41,835 nt of DNA from Alphaproteobacteria bacterium (GCA_028696805.1 JAQVGI010000007.1:1-41835), one strand, 5' to 3'. Shown: positions 7,409 to 15,373, numbered from the stretch's first letter. The notes: generated from the letters alone by a model not told the origin. A program made the numbers and translations.

Positions 7409-7437
7409 CTTATAAGCCGCGCGCGGGCAAAAGTCAA
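7409..7437 (-). promoter_or_regulatory. Promoter abutting the membrane-protein start (leaderless)
   Basis: Minus strand TTGACT (7432-7437), 17 bases, TATAAG (7409-7414), then 6 bases to the ATG at 7402. The predicted +1 is the A of ATG. AAGGA overlaps the -10 box and would not be transcribed. Confidence 0.65.
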
Positions 7438-7470
7438 CACAATACTCCGCGCCGGTTTTGCAGATGACGC

Positions 7471-7499
7471 TTGCAATTCCGCGTTTTTTTCCTTACACT
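7471..7499 (+). promoter_or_regulatory. Promoter abutting lnt (leaderless)
   Basis: TTGCAA (7471-7476), 17 bases, TACACT (7494-7499), 6 bases, ATG 7506. No Shine-Dalgarno sequence lies between, so lnt is predicted to have a leaderless mRNA. Confidence 0.65.
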
Positions 7500-7505
7500 G
7501 CACCC

Positions 7506-8987
7506 ATGCGCATGACAAAACCCGTTTTCCTTTATTTATTTCTGGCCGGACTGGGCGGCGTTTCGGCACTGGCGTTCGCGCCGTATAATTGGGCGCCGAT
7601 CCTGTTCGCGACGCTGGGGTATTTGTTTTACCGCCTGAACGCCGCGACAGCGTTCAAAAAAGCCTTCTGCGCCGGATTCTGGTTCGGATTCGGAATGGGG
7701 GCCGTATCCTTGTCGTGGCTCTCCCACGCGCTGATGATCGACGGCGGGCGGTTCGGGTGGCTGATTCCGTTCGCGCTGGGCGGCATGGGGCTGGTGTTCG
7801 GAGCATTTTGGGGCGTACCGGCCGGATTGGCCGTCTATTTCCCGGCCGGATTCCGCCGGCTGGCCGCATGGACGGCGCTCATCGTCGGCTTCGAATGGGT
7901 GCGCAGCTGGATTTTCACGGGCTTTCCGTGGAACCTGATGGGCACCGCGTGGGCGCGATACCCCGAGCTGATACAATCCGCGGCGCTGTGGGGCGTCTAC
8001 GGCGTGTCGTTCTGCGTGGTTTTTTTGCATGCGCTGCCGGGATTGTGGCCGCGCAGAAAGCCCATCTTACACGCCCTCGCCGGCATTATGCTCCTCTACG
8101 GCGCGGGAGCCTGGCGCCTGTATGATGCGCGCGGAGATGTCGTGCTGGGCGTCCACCTGCGCATCGTCCAGCCCAACATCCCCCAGACCCTGAAATGGGA
8201 CAAGGAGTCCGGCGAAAAGCACTACGCCCGCCTGCTCGCGCTGTCGCGCGATAACAACGCCGGCATCACGCATGTCGTCTGGCCCGAATCCGCCGTCCAA
8301 TTCTTCGTCAACACCGACGAGGCCCAGCGCCTCCGGATGATGTCCGCCGTGCGCCAGGGCGGCACGCTGATCACCGGCGGGATGCGCGCCGACATGGCGA
8401 CGCGCCAGGTCGCGAACAGCATTTTCATCCTGGACGACATGGCGGACATCGTCGGCTTCTACGACAAATCGCACCTGGTGCCGTTCGGGGAGTACACGCC
8501 GATGCGCGGCATCCTGCCGTTCGACAAGATCGTGCCGTTCGAGACGGACTTCGTCGAGGGTAACGGCATCGCGACGCTGCATGTGCCGAAAGCGCCGCCC
8601 GTGTCGCCGCTGGTGTGCTACGAGATTATTTTCCCCGGCCGCGTCGCGCGGAAAAACCCGCGCCCGGGCTGGATCGTCAATGTGACGAACGACGGATGGT
8701 ACGGCGTTTCCGCCGGCCCGCACCAGCACCTGGCGGCCGCCCGGATGCGCGCGGTCGAGGAGGGCCTGCCCGTCGTCCGCGCCGCGAACACGGGGATCAG
8801 CGCGGTCATCGACCCGCACGGCCGCATTGTCGCGCGATTGGAGCTGGACACCGCGGGCGTTCTGGACGCCGATCTGCCGCAGCCGCTGGCGCCGACGCCC
8901 TACGCCGGGGGAGGCGACGGCATCCCGCTGGGGCTGTGCGCGCTGGTGCTTCTGGCCGCCCGCCGGCGAAAAAAAGCGCGCTTGTAA
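7506..8987 (+). CDS. lnt: Apolipoprotein N-acyltransferase Lnt
   Basis: A 493-residue inner-membrane enzyme that adds the third acyl chain to lipoproteins. Several N-terminal membrane segments (about residues 1-210) precede a nitrilase domain. The catalytic triad is visible: Glu261 in VVWPESAV, Lys321 in YDKSHLVPFGEY, Cys371 in LVCYEIIFPG. A final hydrophobic segment (LGLCALVLLAARR) ends in basic residues. A longer reading from 7458 is rejected because the promoter occupies 7471-7499. Substrates encoded nearby include BamB and the small lipoproteins downstream. Confidence 0.95.
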   Translation: MRMTKPVFLYLFLAGLGGVSALAFAPYNWAPILFATLGYLFYRLNAATAFKKAFCAGFWFGFGMGAVSLSWLSHALMIDGGRFGWLIPFALGGMGLVFGAFWGVPAGLAVYFPAGFRRLAAWTALIVGFEWVRSWIFTGFPWNLMGTAWARYPELIQSAALWGVYGVSFCVVFLHALPGLWPRRKPILHALAGIMLLYGAGAWRLYDARGDVVLGVHLRIVQPNIPQTLKWDKESGEKHYARLLALSRDNNAGITHVVWPESAVQFFVNTDEAQRLRMMSAVRQGGTLITGGMRADMATRQVANSIFILDDMADIVGFYDKSHLVPFGEYTPMRGILPFDKIVPFETDFVEGNGIATLHVPKAPPVSPLVCYEIIFPGRVARKNPRPGWIVNVTNDGWYGVSAGPHQHLAAARMRAVEEGLPVVRAANTGISAVIDPHGRIVARLELDTAGVLDADLPQPLAPTPYAGGGDGIPLGLCALVLLAARRRKKARL

Positions 8988-8996
8988 AGATTCCCC

Positions 8997-9025
8997 TTGC
9001 TTTTTCAAATAAAAAGGCGTATACT
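8997..9025 (+). promoter_or_regulatory. Promoter of the cold-shock gene
   Basis: TTGCTT (8997-9002), 17 bases, TATACT (9020-9025). Start of transcription is predicted near 9032, leaving a leader of about 113 bases before the ATG at 9145, as is common for cold-shock genes. Confidence 0.65.
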
Positions 9026-9064
9026 GGCTCTGTCTTCGTAAGTCTTTTTGAGTATCGGACGATT

Positions 9065-9118
9065 ATGTCAAACGTAAACGCACCAGCCCATTTGACTCCT
9101 ACGAATTTCCGCCGATGA
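9065..9118 (+). CDS. Possible 17-codon leader ORF upstream of the cold-shock gene
   Basis: ATG TCA AAC at 9065 opens MSNVNAPAHLTPTNFRR, stop TGA 9116-9118, all inside the predicted mRNA leader. The ribosome site before it is weak (CGGACG). It could be a regulatory upstream ORF or chance. Confidence 0.25.
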   Translation: MSNVNAPAHLTPTNFRR

Positions 9119-9144
9119 TAAGGCATCCAACAATGGAGTATACG

Positions 9145-9348
9145 ATGTTATCTGGTAAAGTTAAATGGTTCAACTATAAAAAAGGTTTTGGTTTTGTTAC
9201 CCCCGACGACGGCGGTAAAGACGTGTTCGTGCACATCACGGCGATGCGTGAAGCCAATATCCGCAATTTAGAGGATGGCCAGCCGATTTCTTACGAATTG
9301 AAAGAAGAAAACGGAAAAACTTGTGCGACAAACTTGGTTTTGAAATAA
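9145..9348 (+). CDS. Cold-shock domain protein (CspA family)
   Basis: A 67-residue single cold-shock domain starting MLSGKVKWFNYKKGFGFV. RNP1 is KGFGFV and RNP2 is VFVHI. It binds single-stranded RNA or DNA as an RNA chaperone. I chose ATG 9145 because GGAG lies 8 bases upstream and family members begin at this Met; the ATGs at 9115 and 9133 are earlier in frame. Monocistronic, with its own promoter, long leader and terminator. Confidence 0.94.
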   Translation: MLSGKVKWFNYKKGFGFVTPDDGGKDVFVHITAMREANIRNLEDGQPISYELKEENGKTCATNLVLK

Positions 9349-9365
9349 TCGTTTGACACAGATAA

Positions 9366-9396
9366 AACCCGCCCGGAAATTCCGGGCGGGTTTTTT
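9366..9396 (+). terminator. Terminator after the cold-shock gene
   Basis: AACCCGCCCGGAA pairs with TTCCGGGCGGGTT, then TTTT. An A-run upstream is short, so it acts mainly on the plus strand; the convergent gene ends at 9417. Confidence 0.9.
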
Positions 9397-9416
9397 GTCG
9401 CGCCTCCGCGCCGCCG

Positions 9417-9878
9417 TTATAACTTCTGGCGGATGCGGGTCTTGCCGTTCATGATGGACAGCAGCACCTCGTCGCCGACTTTCAGGCCCAGCTCGTTGGT
9501 CTGAACGACGGGAACCGTCTGGCCGTTCGTTTTCTGGACGATGAACTCCCACGCGGTATCCGCCGTGATTTTCTTTTCCAGCACGTTTCCGGCGACTGCG
9601 CCGCCGATGCCGCCGGCGATCGCCGCCAGCGTTTGTCCATGCCCGCCGCCGACGGTGTGGCCCGCAACGCCGCCCAGCGCGCCGCCGCCCAGCAGGCCCA
9701 ATCCGGTCTGCTGGCCCTCGACCTCGATGTTCGTCATCGCGATGATCTTGCCCCACTCGACGGCGCCTTGCTTGCCGATTTCGCCGCGGGCGTAGGTCGT
9801 GTTCGTGTTGCCGATGCCGCACGCCGCCACGCCCAAAGCCAGGGCGGCCGCGACCAATAGAGAGATTATTTTTTTCAT
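9417..9878 (-). CDS. Glycine-zipper outer-membrane lipoprotein (SlyB/17-kDa antigen-like)
   Basis: A 153-residue lipoprotein. The signal MKKIISLLVAAALALGVAAC ends in lipobox GVAAC, lipidated at Cys20. A glycine-zipper block follows: GLGLLGGGALGGVAGHTVGGG and GGIGGAVAGNVLEKK (about residues 59-103). A C-terminal beta domain (AWEFIVQKTNGQTVPVVQ and GDEVLLSIMNGKTRIRQ) resembles SlyB. Such proteins sit in the outer membrane and support envelope integrity. GAGGAG precedes the ATG. Confidence 0.85.
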   Translation of the reverse strand: MKKIISLLVAAALALGVAACGIGNTNTTYARGEIGKQGAVEWGKIIAMTNIEVEGQQTGLGLLGGGALGGVAGHTVGGGHGQTLAAIAGGIGGAVAGNVLEKKITADTAWEFIVQKTNGQTVPVVQTNELGLKVGDEVLLSIMNGKTRIRQKL

Positions 9879-9911
9879 GTTTGACTCCTCTGTTTCATAT
9901 AGGAACTGCCG

Positions 9912-10199
9912 TTAGTCGTTCTGTGCGCCGGAACGCACCCGCGTCATGGTCGTGGTCGCCTTGCCCGGCTCGCGCGTGCGCTCCACGATAGTCTTCTGCG
10001 TCCGGACGGCGCATGTTTCGCCATAGTTGCAGTGCTCATACGGCGCGGTTTTCGATGTGCCGCCCGTATTGATGGGCGGGACGTTCAGCGTCGTGTCGAC
10101 ATCGCGCGCCCATTCGGTGCGCGGCGGATCCGACGGCTGGCACGCCGCCAGCCCCAGACACAAGGCGCCGGCAATGCCGATAAGCAATGTTTTTTTCAT
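9912..10199 (-). CDS. Small lipoprotein, function unknown
   Basis: A 95-residue protein with signal MKKTLLIGIAGALCLGLAAC and lipobox GLAAC, lipidated Cys20. The mature part is short, polar and has two further Cys (EHCNYGETCAV) that could form a disulfide, and a Thr/Arg-rich tail. No family recognised. AGGAGG lies 4 bases before the ATG. It is 33 bases upstream of the SlyB-like gene on the same strand, so the two are probably co-transcribed. Confidence 0.8.
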   Translation of the reverse strand: MKKTLLIGIAGALCLGLAACQPSDPPRTEWARDVDTTLNVPPINTGGTSKTAPYEHCNYGETCAVRTQKTIVERTREPGKATTTMTRVRSGAQND

Positions 10200-10343
10200 T
10201 TTTCCTCCTGGTCAAATAAACGACAGACAACCCTGCCCGTGCCTTACCTTACACTTTTTTTCATTAAAAAACAATTAACAAGATGTTTTTTGATTGATTT
10301 TCCGCCCGGAACAAGATAGGCTGACGCTCCAAAGGGGGCTGGC

Positions 10344-10943
10344 GTGAAACGACTTTGGCACAAGACGATGAAATCTCTGTATGACTGGTGCATGCGCCTG
10401 ATGCGCGGGCCGTATGCGGTCTGGACACTCTACGGCATCGCGTTCATCGAAAGCTCGTTTTTCCCGATTCCGCCCGATTTGTTTTTGATCCCGCTGATCC
10501 TCGCGCGGCGGACCCAGGCGTTCCGGATCGCGCTGGGCGCCACGATCGCCAGCATTCTGGGGGGCCTGTTCGGATACGGCATCGGGATGTTCCTGTATGA
10601 CAGCGTCGGCGTTCACATCCTGAACGTCTACAACTACACGGCGCAGTTCGAAAAGTTCTGCGGCTACTACAACGCCTATGGCGCGTGGATCGTGTTCGCG
10701 GGCGGCATCACGCCGTTTCCCTACAAGATCATCACGATCGCCAGCGGCGTGACCCAGCTGGACCTCGCGACATTCATCCTCGCGTCCATACCGGCGCGCG
10801 GGCTGCGGTTCCTGTTGATCGCCTGGCTGCTGTGGAAATGGGGCGAGCCGATGAAGGCCTGGATAGAAAAGAATCTCGGCTGGCTGTCCGTCGCGTTCTT
10901 CATCCTGCTGATCGGCGGATTTTTAGCGCTGAAATGGCTGTGA
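10344..10943 (+). CDS. DedA/YqaA family membrane protein
   Basis: A 199-residue polytopic protein with the VTT/DedA signature ESSFFPIPPDLFLIPLIL near residue 33, then GATIASILGGLFGYGIG and the C-terminal AGGITPFPYKIITIASG with SIPARGLRFLLIAWLL. DedA proteins are proposed undecaprenyl-phosphate or phospholipid translocases; this one resembles the short YqaA branch. Translation starts at GTG 10344, supported by AAGGGGG 5-9 bases before it and the lack of a better ATG. Confidence 0.88.
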   Translation: MKRLWHKTMKSLYDWCMRLMRGPYAVWTLYGIAFIESSFFPIPPDLFLIPLILARRTQAFRIALGATIASILGGLFGYGIGMFLYDSVGVHILNVYNYTAQFEKFCGYYNAYGAWIVFAGGITPFPYKIITIASGVTQLDLATFILASIPARGLRFLLIAWLLWKWGEPMKAWIEKNLGWLSVAFFILLIGGFLALKWL

Positions 10944-10955
10944 GCGCCAATATCA

Positions 10956-11192
10956 TTAGATTCCCCTAGTCATATTAGGCATGCACGAAGTGGCTCCGCA
11001 CGTGCAGGCGCCCCCCGACATCGCTCCGCAGGTGCCATTATGCAGAGTCCCTGTTCTGCCAGGATATGGTTTAGTCGTCGCCGCGTCGCAGGAGGGAGAT
11101 GGCGGCCGCCGGCCAACGGCATTTCCATCAACCGCGCCCCCTATCCAAATGCCCGCCATTAAAGCAATCGCATAATATAAATGATTTCTCAT
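10956..11192 (-). CDS. Small Cys-rich exported protein in the prepilin operon
   Basis: A 78-residue protein with a hydrophobic N-terminus (YYAIALMAGIWIGGAV) that looks like a signal peptide or anchor. The rest is Gly/Pro-rich with Cys at 35, 55, 63, 65 and 70, including GGACTCGATSC. It overlaps the stop of the prepilin-like gene by ATGA and is preceded by GGAGG, so it is translationally coupled. The GG-x-CTC motif is shared with the 50-residue protein at the other end of the operon. No family recognised. Confidence 0.6.
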   Translation of the reverse strand: MRNHLYYAIALMAGIWIGGAVDGNAVGRRPPSPSCDAATTKPYPGRTGTLHNGTCGAMSGGACTCGATSCMPNMTRGI

Positions 11193-11719
11193 TCATCCTC
11201 CTTTTCAAAATGACAAATTTTATCTATCGCCTCGTCCGTCGGAACAGACCATCCCAACCCATCCCGCTCTGCTTTCCAAAATGCCGTGCATGTCCGCTTA
11301 TCCGCAAAAACGGCTGTCAAAAAAAGACCTCCCTCCGAATCGACATGTGCATAAATCGCAGTCTCGGACGGCGTCAGAACCGCATGATAATTGTCCCCAA
11401 ACTTAACATCCAAAACCAAATCGCGCATATCTATATGCATCGGCTCGCAATCCGCGGTGCCGTCCGCATCTATCTGGCAATTATCCAAAAACAACGATAC
11501 ATATTTGTCAACCAAGGCGGGATTCTGCTTGGCGATTTCCAGATTCTGCTTGATCATATTGTAAATATACAGCGTTTCGTTGAACCTGTGTTTCCACACG
11601 GCGTATGTGTATCCCTGCATCGCCGTGATCGTCAAAACGGCGACAATGGCCAGGACGGCGAGTATCTCGATCATGGACCGGCCGCGTTCGGATATCGGAG
11701 CATTATTTTTGAAATTCAT
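11189..11719 (-). CDS. Type IV prepilin-like protein
   Basis: A 176-residue protein. The prepilin peptidase site is ERG-RSMIE: Gly13 at -1, Arg14 at +1 and Glu18 at +5. The hydrophobic helix that follows is MIEILAVLAIVAVLTITAMQ. The C-terminal globular part is acidic and contains three Cys (NCQIDADGTADCEP, RTCTAF). It belongs to the GRSMIE pseudopilin-like proteins; no pilus assembly genes are in the window. GGGGGGAAAG precedes the ATG. It is the middle gene of a three-gene operon. Confidence 0.82.
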   Translation of the reverse strand: MNFKNNAPISERGRSMIEILAVLAIVAVLTITAMQGYTYAVWKHRFNETLYIYNMIKQNLEIAKQNPALVDKYVSLFLDNCQIDADGTADCEPMHIDMRDLVLDVKFGDNYHAVLTPSETAIYAHVDSEGGLFLTAVFADKRTCTAFWKAERDGLGWSVPTDEAIDKICHFEKEDE

Positions 11720-11728
11720 CTTTCCCCC

Positions 11729-11881
11729 CTATGCGCAATAGCACGAATCGCACGAGCAGACACAAGTGCATCCGCCGCCCGAACTTGATGCCTGCGCCTC
11801 TTTCTTGGATATGATTCCCCAGAGCGTCGACAGACAGAAAAACACCGCAATGGTTATGATGTGGTTGACATATTTTGCCAT
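11729..11881 (-). CDS. 50-residue membrane-anchored Cys-rich peptide
   Basis: The frame reads MAKYVNHIITIAVFFCLSTL, then WGIISKKEAQASSSGGGCTC, then VCSCDSCYCA. One hydrophobic helix (about 6-24) is followed by a short polar linker and a tail with six Cys in the last 13 residues (38, 40, 42, 44, 47, 49). AGGAGG lies 5 bases before ATG 11881, and a promoter with operator-like repeats is upstream. It is the first gene of the operon, 9 bases before the prepilin-like gene. The tail suggests metal binding, disulfides or post-translational modification; nothing in the sequence decides which. Confidence 0.65.
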   Translation of the reverse strand: MAKYVNHIITIAVFFCLSTLWGIISKKEAQASSSGGGCTCVCSCDSCYCA

Positions 11882-11926
11882 GATTCCTCCTGGGTTTCGG
11901 GTCGGCGGCGCCCGTCCTGATTTACC

Positions 11927-11969
11927 TCTTTATCATGGATGTTGATTAAAGTCAACATATTTTGTTGAC
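11927..11969 (-). promoter_or_regulatory. Promoter and inverted-repeat operator between the XRE regulator and the Cys-rich operon
   Basis: Minus strand: TTGACT (11950-11955), 17 bases, TAAAGA (11927-11932), reading into the Cys-rich operon. Three half-sites overlap it: ATGTTGA/TCAACAT (11939-11958) form one palindrome, and GTCAAC/GTTGAC (11951-11969) a second sharing the middle half-site. This is a likely operator for the divergent XRE protein. For the regulator, TATATT (11977-11982) lies 6 bases before its ATG without a clear -35. Confidence 0.6.
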
Positions 11970-11988
11970 AATAGTTTATATTTTTATC

Positions 11989-12201
11989 ATGAGCCCATTT
12001 GAACTGATTGGAAAGAATATCCGCGCGGCGCGGCGGCAGGCCCATCTGGCGCAGATCGACCTGGCCGAGATGGTCGGCATCAACCGCGCTTACCTGTCCG
12101 AAATCGAAAACGGCCGGCGCAATATGACCATCGGCATCCTGATGGCTGTCGCCGATGCGCTCAAAATCCGGCTGTCCGACATTTTATCGGGGATAGAATA
12201 G
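11989..12201 (+). CDS. XRE-family transcriptional regulator
   Basis: A 70-residue Cro/C1-type helix-turn-helix protein: IGKNIRAARRQAHLAQIDLA then GINRAYLSEIENGRRNMTIG. It is a stand-alone DNA-binding domain, similar in size to small autoregulators. ATG 11989 has no Shine-Dalgarno sequence and lies just after a TATATT box, so the mRNA may be leaderless. It is divergent from the Cys-rich/prepilin operon with repeats in the shared gap, so it probably represses both. It converges on typA with 2 bases between the stop codons. Confidence 0.87.
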   Translation: MSPFELIGKNIRAARRQAHLAQIDLAEMVGINRAYLSEIENGRRNMTIGILMAVADALKIRLSDILSGIE

Positions 12202-12203
12202 GC

Positions 12204-14030
12204 TTACGCCTCTTTTTTCCGCTCTTCCTTGCGGCGATCGTTGCTGTCCAGCAGCCGCTTGCGCAACCGGATCGACTTGGGCGTGATTTCGACCAGCTCG
12301 TCGTCCTCGATATACGCCAGCGCCGCTTCCAGCGACAGCTGCATCGGCGGCACCAGGGCGACGGCCTCGTCCTTGCCGGCCGCGCGCATGTTGGTCAGCT
12401 GCTTGCCTTTGATCGGATTGACTTCGATGTCGCCCTGCTTCGCATTGGCGCCGATGATCATGCCGGCATACACGGGCACGCCCGGCCCGATGAACAGCGG
12501 CCCGCGCTCCTGGATTTTCCACAGCGCATATGCGACGGAAGCGCCGGTTTCCATCGAAACCAGAACGCCGTTGCGCCGGCCGGCGACCGCGCCTTTGTGC
12601 GGCATGTAGCCGTGGAACAGCCTGTTCAGGACGCCCGTGCCGCAGGTGTCCGTCAAAAACTCGCCGTGGTAGCCGATCAGGCCGCGCGCCGGCGCCAGGA
12701 AAACCAGCCGCGTCTTGCCGCCGCCGGACGGCGACATTCCCAGCATCTCCCCCCGGCGCAGGCTCATTTTTTCAACGACCACGCCGGTGTAGGCGTCGTC
12801 GACATCGATCGTGATTTCCTCGAAAGGTTCCAGCGTGCGGCCGTCGGCGTCCTCCCGCGTCACCACGCGCGGGCGGGACACGGACAGCTCGAACCCCTCG
12901 CGGCGCATCGTTTCGATCAAAATCCCCAGCTGCAATTCGCCGCGGCCGGATACCTCGAACGAATCGGTCGACGCCGTCTGCGCGATTTTCAGGGCGATGT
13001 TGCCCTCGGCTTCCTTTTCCAGCCGCGCCCAGATCATCCGGGAGGTCACCTTGTCCCCCTCGCGCCCCGCCAGCGGCGAGGTGTTGACGCCGAACGTCAT
13101 CGTCAATGTCGGCGGGTCGATCGGCTGCGACGCGATGCCCTCCGCCACGGACAGGTCGCACAGCGTGTCGGCAACCGTCGCGTCCTCGAATCCGGCGATG
13201 CTGACGATGTCGCCGGCGACGCCCGCGTCGATCGGCTGGCGCTTCAGCCCGCGGAAAGCGAGGATTTTGCTGGCGCGCGCCTGCTCGGTTCCCGATCCGT
13301 CGTGCCTGATGGCCTTGATGGTTTGGTTGGTCTTGACTTTGCCGGACAGGATGCGACCCGTCAGAATCCGCCCGACGAACGGGTCGGCTTCCAACGTCGT
13401 CACCAGCATCTTGAACGGCCCGTTTTCATCGCACTGCGCCGGCGGCGGCACATGGTCGACGATTTTTCGGAACAGCGGCGCGATGTCCGTGCGCGCGTCT
13501 TTCAGGTCGTCGACGGCCCAGCCTTCGCGGCCGCTGGCGAACAGCGTCGGAAAATCCAGCTGATCGTCCGTCGCGCCCAGATGCGCGAACAGGTCGAAAA
13601 CGGCGTTGTGCACTTCCACGGGGCGGGCGTCGGCGCGGTCGATCTTGTTGATGACCACGATCGGTCGCAGGCCCAGTTTCAGAGCCTTGCCGAGCACGAA
13701 CTTCGTCTGGGGCAGAGGTCCCTCGGCCGCGTCGACCAGCAGAACGACGCCGTCCACCATGCCCAGGATGCGCTCCACCTCGCCGCCGAAATCGGCGTGC
13801 CCCGGCGTGTCGACGATGTTGATGCGGATGCCGCGCCACTCGACGGACGTGCATTTCGCGAAGATCGTGATGCCGCGCTCGCGCTCCAAATCGCCGGAAT
13901 CCAGCGCGCAGGTGTCGACATGCTGATTGTCGCGGAACGCGCCGGACTGCTTCAAAAAAGCGTCGACGAATGTCGTCTTGCCATGATCGACGTGCGCGAT
14001 GATGGCGATGTTGCGGATGAGGTGTGTCAT
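12204..14030 (-). CDS. typA: Ribosome-associated GTPase TypA/BipA
   Basis: A 608-residue translational GTPase. G1 is AHVDHGKT (residues 12-19), G2 RERGITI, G3 [15 protein letters not shown]4 [13 protein letters not shown]-like domains follow, with the BipA-specific C-terminus including [19 protein letters not shown] and a basic end ([18 protein letters not shown]). It acts in ribosome assembly and stress adaptation. Length and motifs are complete. AAAAGGA lies 8 bases before the ATG. Confidence 0.96.
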   Translation of the reverse strand: MTHLIRNIAIIAHVDHGKTTFVDAFLKQSGAFRDNQHVDTCALDSGDLERERGITIFAKCTSVEWRGIRINIVDTPGHADFGGEVERILGMVDGVVLLVDAAEGPLPQTKFVLGKALKLGLRPIVVINKIDRADARPVEVHNAVFDLFAHLGATDDQLDFPTLFASGREGWAVDDLKDARTDIAPLFRKIVDHVPPPAQCDENGPFKMLVTTLEADPFVGRILTGRILSGKVKTNQTIKAIRHDGSGTEQARASKILAFRGLKRQPIDAGVAGDIVSIAGFEDATVADTLCDLSVAEGIASQPIDPPTLTMTFGVNTSPLAGREGDKVTSRMIWARLEKEAEGNIALKIAQTASTDSFEVSGRGELQLGILIETMRREGFELSVSRPRVVTREDADGRTLEPFEEITIDVDDAYTGVVVEKMSLRRGEMLGMSPSGGGKTRLVFLAPARGLIGYHGEFLTDTCGTGVLNRLFHGYMPHKGAVAGRRNGVLVSMETGASVAYALWKIQERGPLFIGPGVPVYAGMIIGANAKQGDIEVNPIKGKQLTNMRAAGKDEAVALVPPMQLSLEAALAYIEDDELVEITPKSIRLRKRLLDSNDRRKEERKKEA

Positions 14031-14053
14031 ATCAAGGTCCTTTTCGGGGGCGG

Positions 14054-14082
14054 ATTATACGCCCTTTTTCACGAAAAGTCCA
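14054..14082 (-). promoter_or_regulatory. Promoter of typA
   Basis: Minus strand TGGACT (14077-14082), 17 bases, TATAAT (14054-14059). Start of transcription is near 14047, giving a leader of about 17 bases with AAAAGGA. Confidence 0.65.
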
Positions 14083-14084
14083 GT

Positions 14085-14110
14085 AAAAAAGGGGGCTTTC
14101 GCAAGCCCCC
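14085..14110 (-). terminator. Terminator of the DUF2934 gene
   Basis: On the minus strand GGGGGCTT, loop GCGA, AAGCCCCC, then TTTTTT. It separates the DUF2934 gene from the typA promoter. Confidence 0.85.
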
Positions 14111-14127
14111 CGTTTTTCGCCGCACCG

Positions 14128-14382
14128 TTATTTCTTGCGGATGCCGTAAAAAGGCTGTCCCCCGGCCGGTTTTTGGGCCGCCGCCGGTTTCGCCGCTCCG
14201 GACGCCGCAGGCTTATTTAGACTTTTTTTTTGAGCCTTGGCCGGCGCCGTCTTGACGGATTTTCCGAACAGCTGCTTGCACGCTTTCGCCCAGAACTCCT
14301 CGCCGGAGCCGTCCGGACGACCGGCCTGCTCCCATAAGTAATAGGCCGCGACGCGGATGTTTTCTTCATTCAATTTTGCCAT
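14128..14382 (-). CDS. DUF2934 protein with basic Ala/Lys/Pro tail
   Basis: An 84-residue protein. The N-terminal half matches the DUF2934 pattern (IRVAAYYLWEQAGRPDGSGE followed by EFWAKACKQLF). The C-terminal half is low-complexity and basic, with repeats such as APAKAQKK and AAKPAAAQKPAGG, resembling histone-H1-like tails. Function is unknown; the tail suggests nucleic-acid binding. ATG 14382 follows GGGAGGAG at 7 bases, better than the Met nine codons upstream. It has its own promoter and terminator. Confidence 0.8.
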   Translation of the reverse strand: MAKLNEENIRVAAYYLWEQAGRPDGSGEEFWAKACKQLFGKSVKTAPAKAQKKSLNKPAASGAAKPAAAQKPAGGQPFYGIRKK

Positions 14383-14415
14383 AGCATACTCCTCCCTTTT
14401 ATCAAACACACAATC

Positions 14416-14444
14416 AGTATAAACACTCGAAAATCAAATTGCAA
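14416..14444 (-). promoter_or_regulatory. Promoter of the DUF2934 gene
   Basis: Minus strand TTGCAA (14439-14444), 17 bases, TATACT (14416-14421). Confidence 0.65.
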
Positions 14445-14467
14445 TACTCCGCGCGTCCTTTTTCGAT

Positions 14468-15373
14468 TTATTTTTTGCGCGGGGCGCGCTTCTTCGGCGC
14501 CGCCGGTTTTTTCCGGGCCTTCGCGGCCGCGGGTTTTTTCGCCGGCGTCCGGGCCGGAGCGGCGCCGGTGTGCTTTTTCAGGAACGGCAGCAGCAGATCC
14601 AGCGGCAGAGGCCGCGAGAACCAGAACCCCTGGCCGGCGTCGCATCCGTTCGCCAGCAGCCATTGCTCCTGCTCGGGCGTTTCGATGCCCTCGGCCAGAA
14701 CCATCAGCCCCAGCGAATGCCCCAGCTGGATGATCATCCGGACGATTTTTTCGTTCTTGATGTCGTTGAACAGGTTGATCACGAAGTCGCGGTCGATTTT
14801 CAGCTTATACGCGTCGACCCGCTTCAAGTGGCCGAACGACGAATACGCCGTTCCGAAATCGTCGATTGAAATCGGTATCCGCAGCGCCTGCAGCGCCTGC
14901 AGCGAGCGCTCTTCCAGCGGATGGCCGTGCATTTCGACGCTTTCGGTCAGCTCGCATTCCAAAAACTGCGGCGCGATTTTGTATTTGTTCAGGTATTTTT
15001 GGATGATGGACACGAAGCTGATGTCTTTCAGCTGGACGACCGAAATGTTGATGGACATCGTCAGCGTCCCGAACCCCGCGCGGTGGATCAGGTTGAGATC
15101 CCGCAGCGTCTGCTCCAGCAGCAGCGGCGTGAACTTGTTGATCAGGCCGGAGCGCTCCATCAGCGGGATGAACTCCATCGGCGCCACCAATCCGCGCGTC
15201 GGGCTGTTCCACCGGACCAGCGCTTCCAGCCCCAGAATCTGCCCCGTTTTCAGATCCCATTCGGGCTGGTAGTAGAAAACGAATTCGTTCTTGGCCAGCG
15301 CGTGCTCCAAATCCCGCACGCCGATCGGCCGCCGCGCGGGCAGCACCCTGGAAAAGTATTTCAAAATAGCCAT
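14468..15373 (-). CDS. EAL-domain cyclic-di-GMP phosphodiesterase with H1-like tail
   Basis: A 301-residue protein, almost all one EAL domain (about 18-262). The metal and catalytic residues are present: Glu50 in LEALVRW, Asn in NISVVQL, Glu in ELTES, DDFG in IDDFGTAYSSF, Lys and Asp in LKIDRDF, Glu in AEGIE and Gln in QGFWFSRP. It should hydrolyse c-di-GMP. No sensor or GGDEF domain is attached. The last 33 residues form a Lys/Ala/Pro tail (for example RTPAKKPAAAKARKK), unusual for EAL proteins. It follows the histidine kinase gene by 27 bases with GGGAGGG before the ATG, so it is probably in one operon. Confidence 0.9.
   Translation of the reverse strand: MAILKYFSRVLPARRPIGVRDLEHALAKNEFVFYYQPEWDLKTGQILGLEALVRWNSPTRGLVAPMEFIPLMERSGLINKFTPLLLEQTLRDLNLIHRAGFGTLTMSINISVVQLKDISFVSIIQKYLNKYKIAPQFLECELTESVEMHGHPLEERSLQALQALRIPISIDDFGTAYSSFGHLKRVDAYKLKIDRDFVINLFNDIKNEKIVRMIIQLGHSLGLMVLAEGIETPEQEQWLLANGCDAGQGFWFSRPLPLDLLLPFLKKHTGAAPARTPAKKPAAAKARKKPAAPKKRAPRKK

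Noticed and set aside
7458-7505. Upstream in-frame start of lnt adding 16 codons
   Set aside because: The -35/-10 pair lies inside this stretch, and the extra residues are not Lnt-like.
10027-10319. Plus-strand ORFs opposite the 95-residue lipoprotein
   Set aside because: The minus-strand frame has a signal peptide, lipobox and AGGAGG; the plus frames have none.
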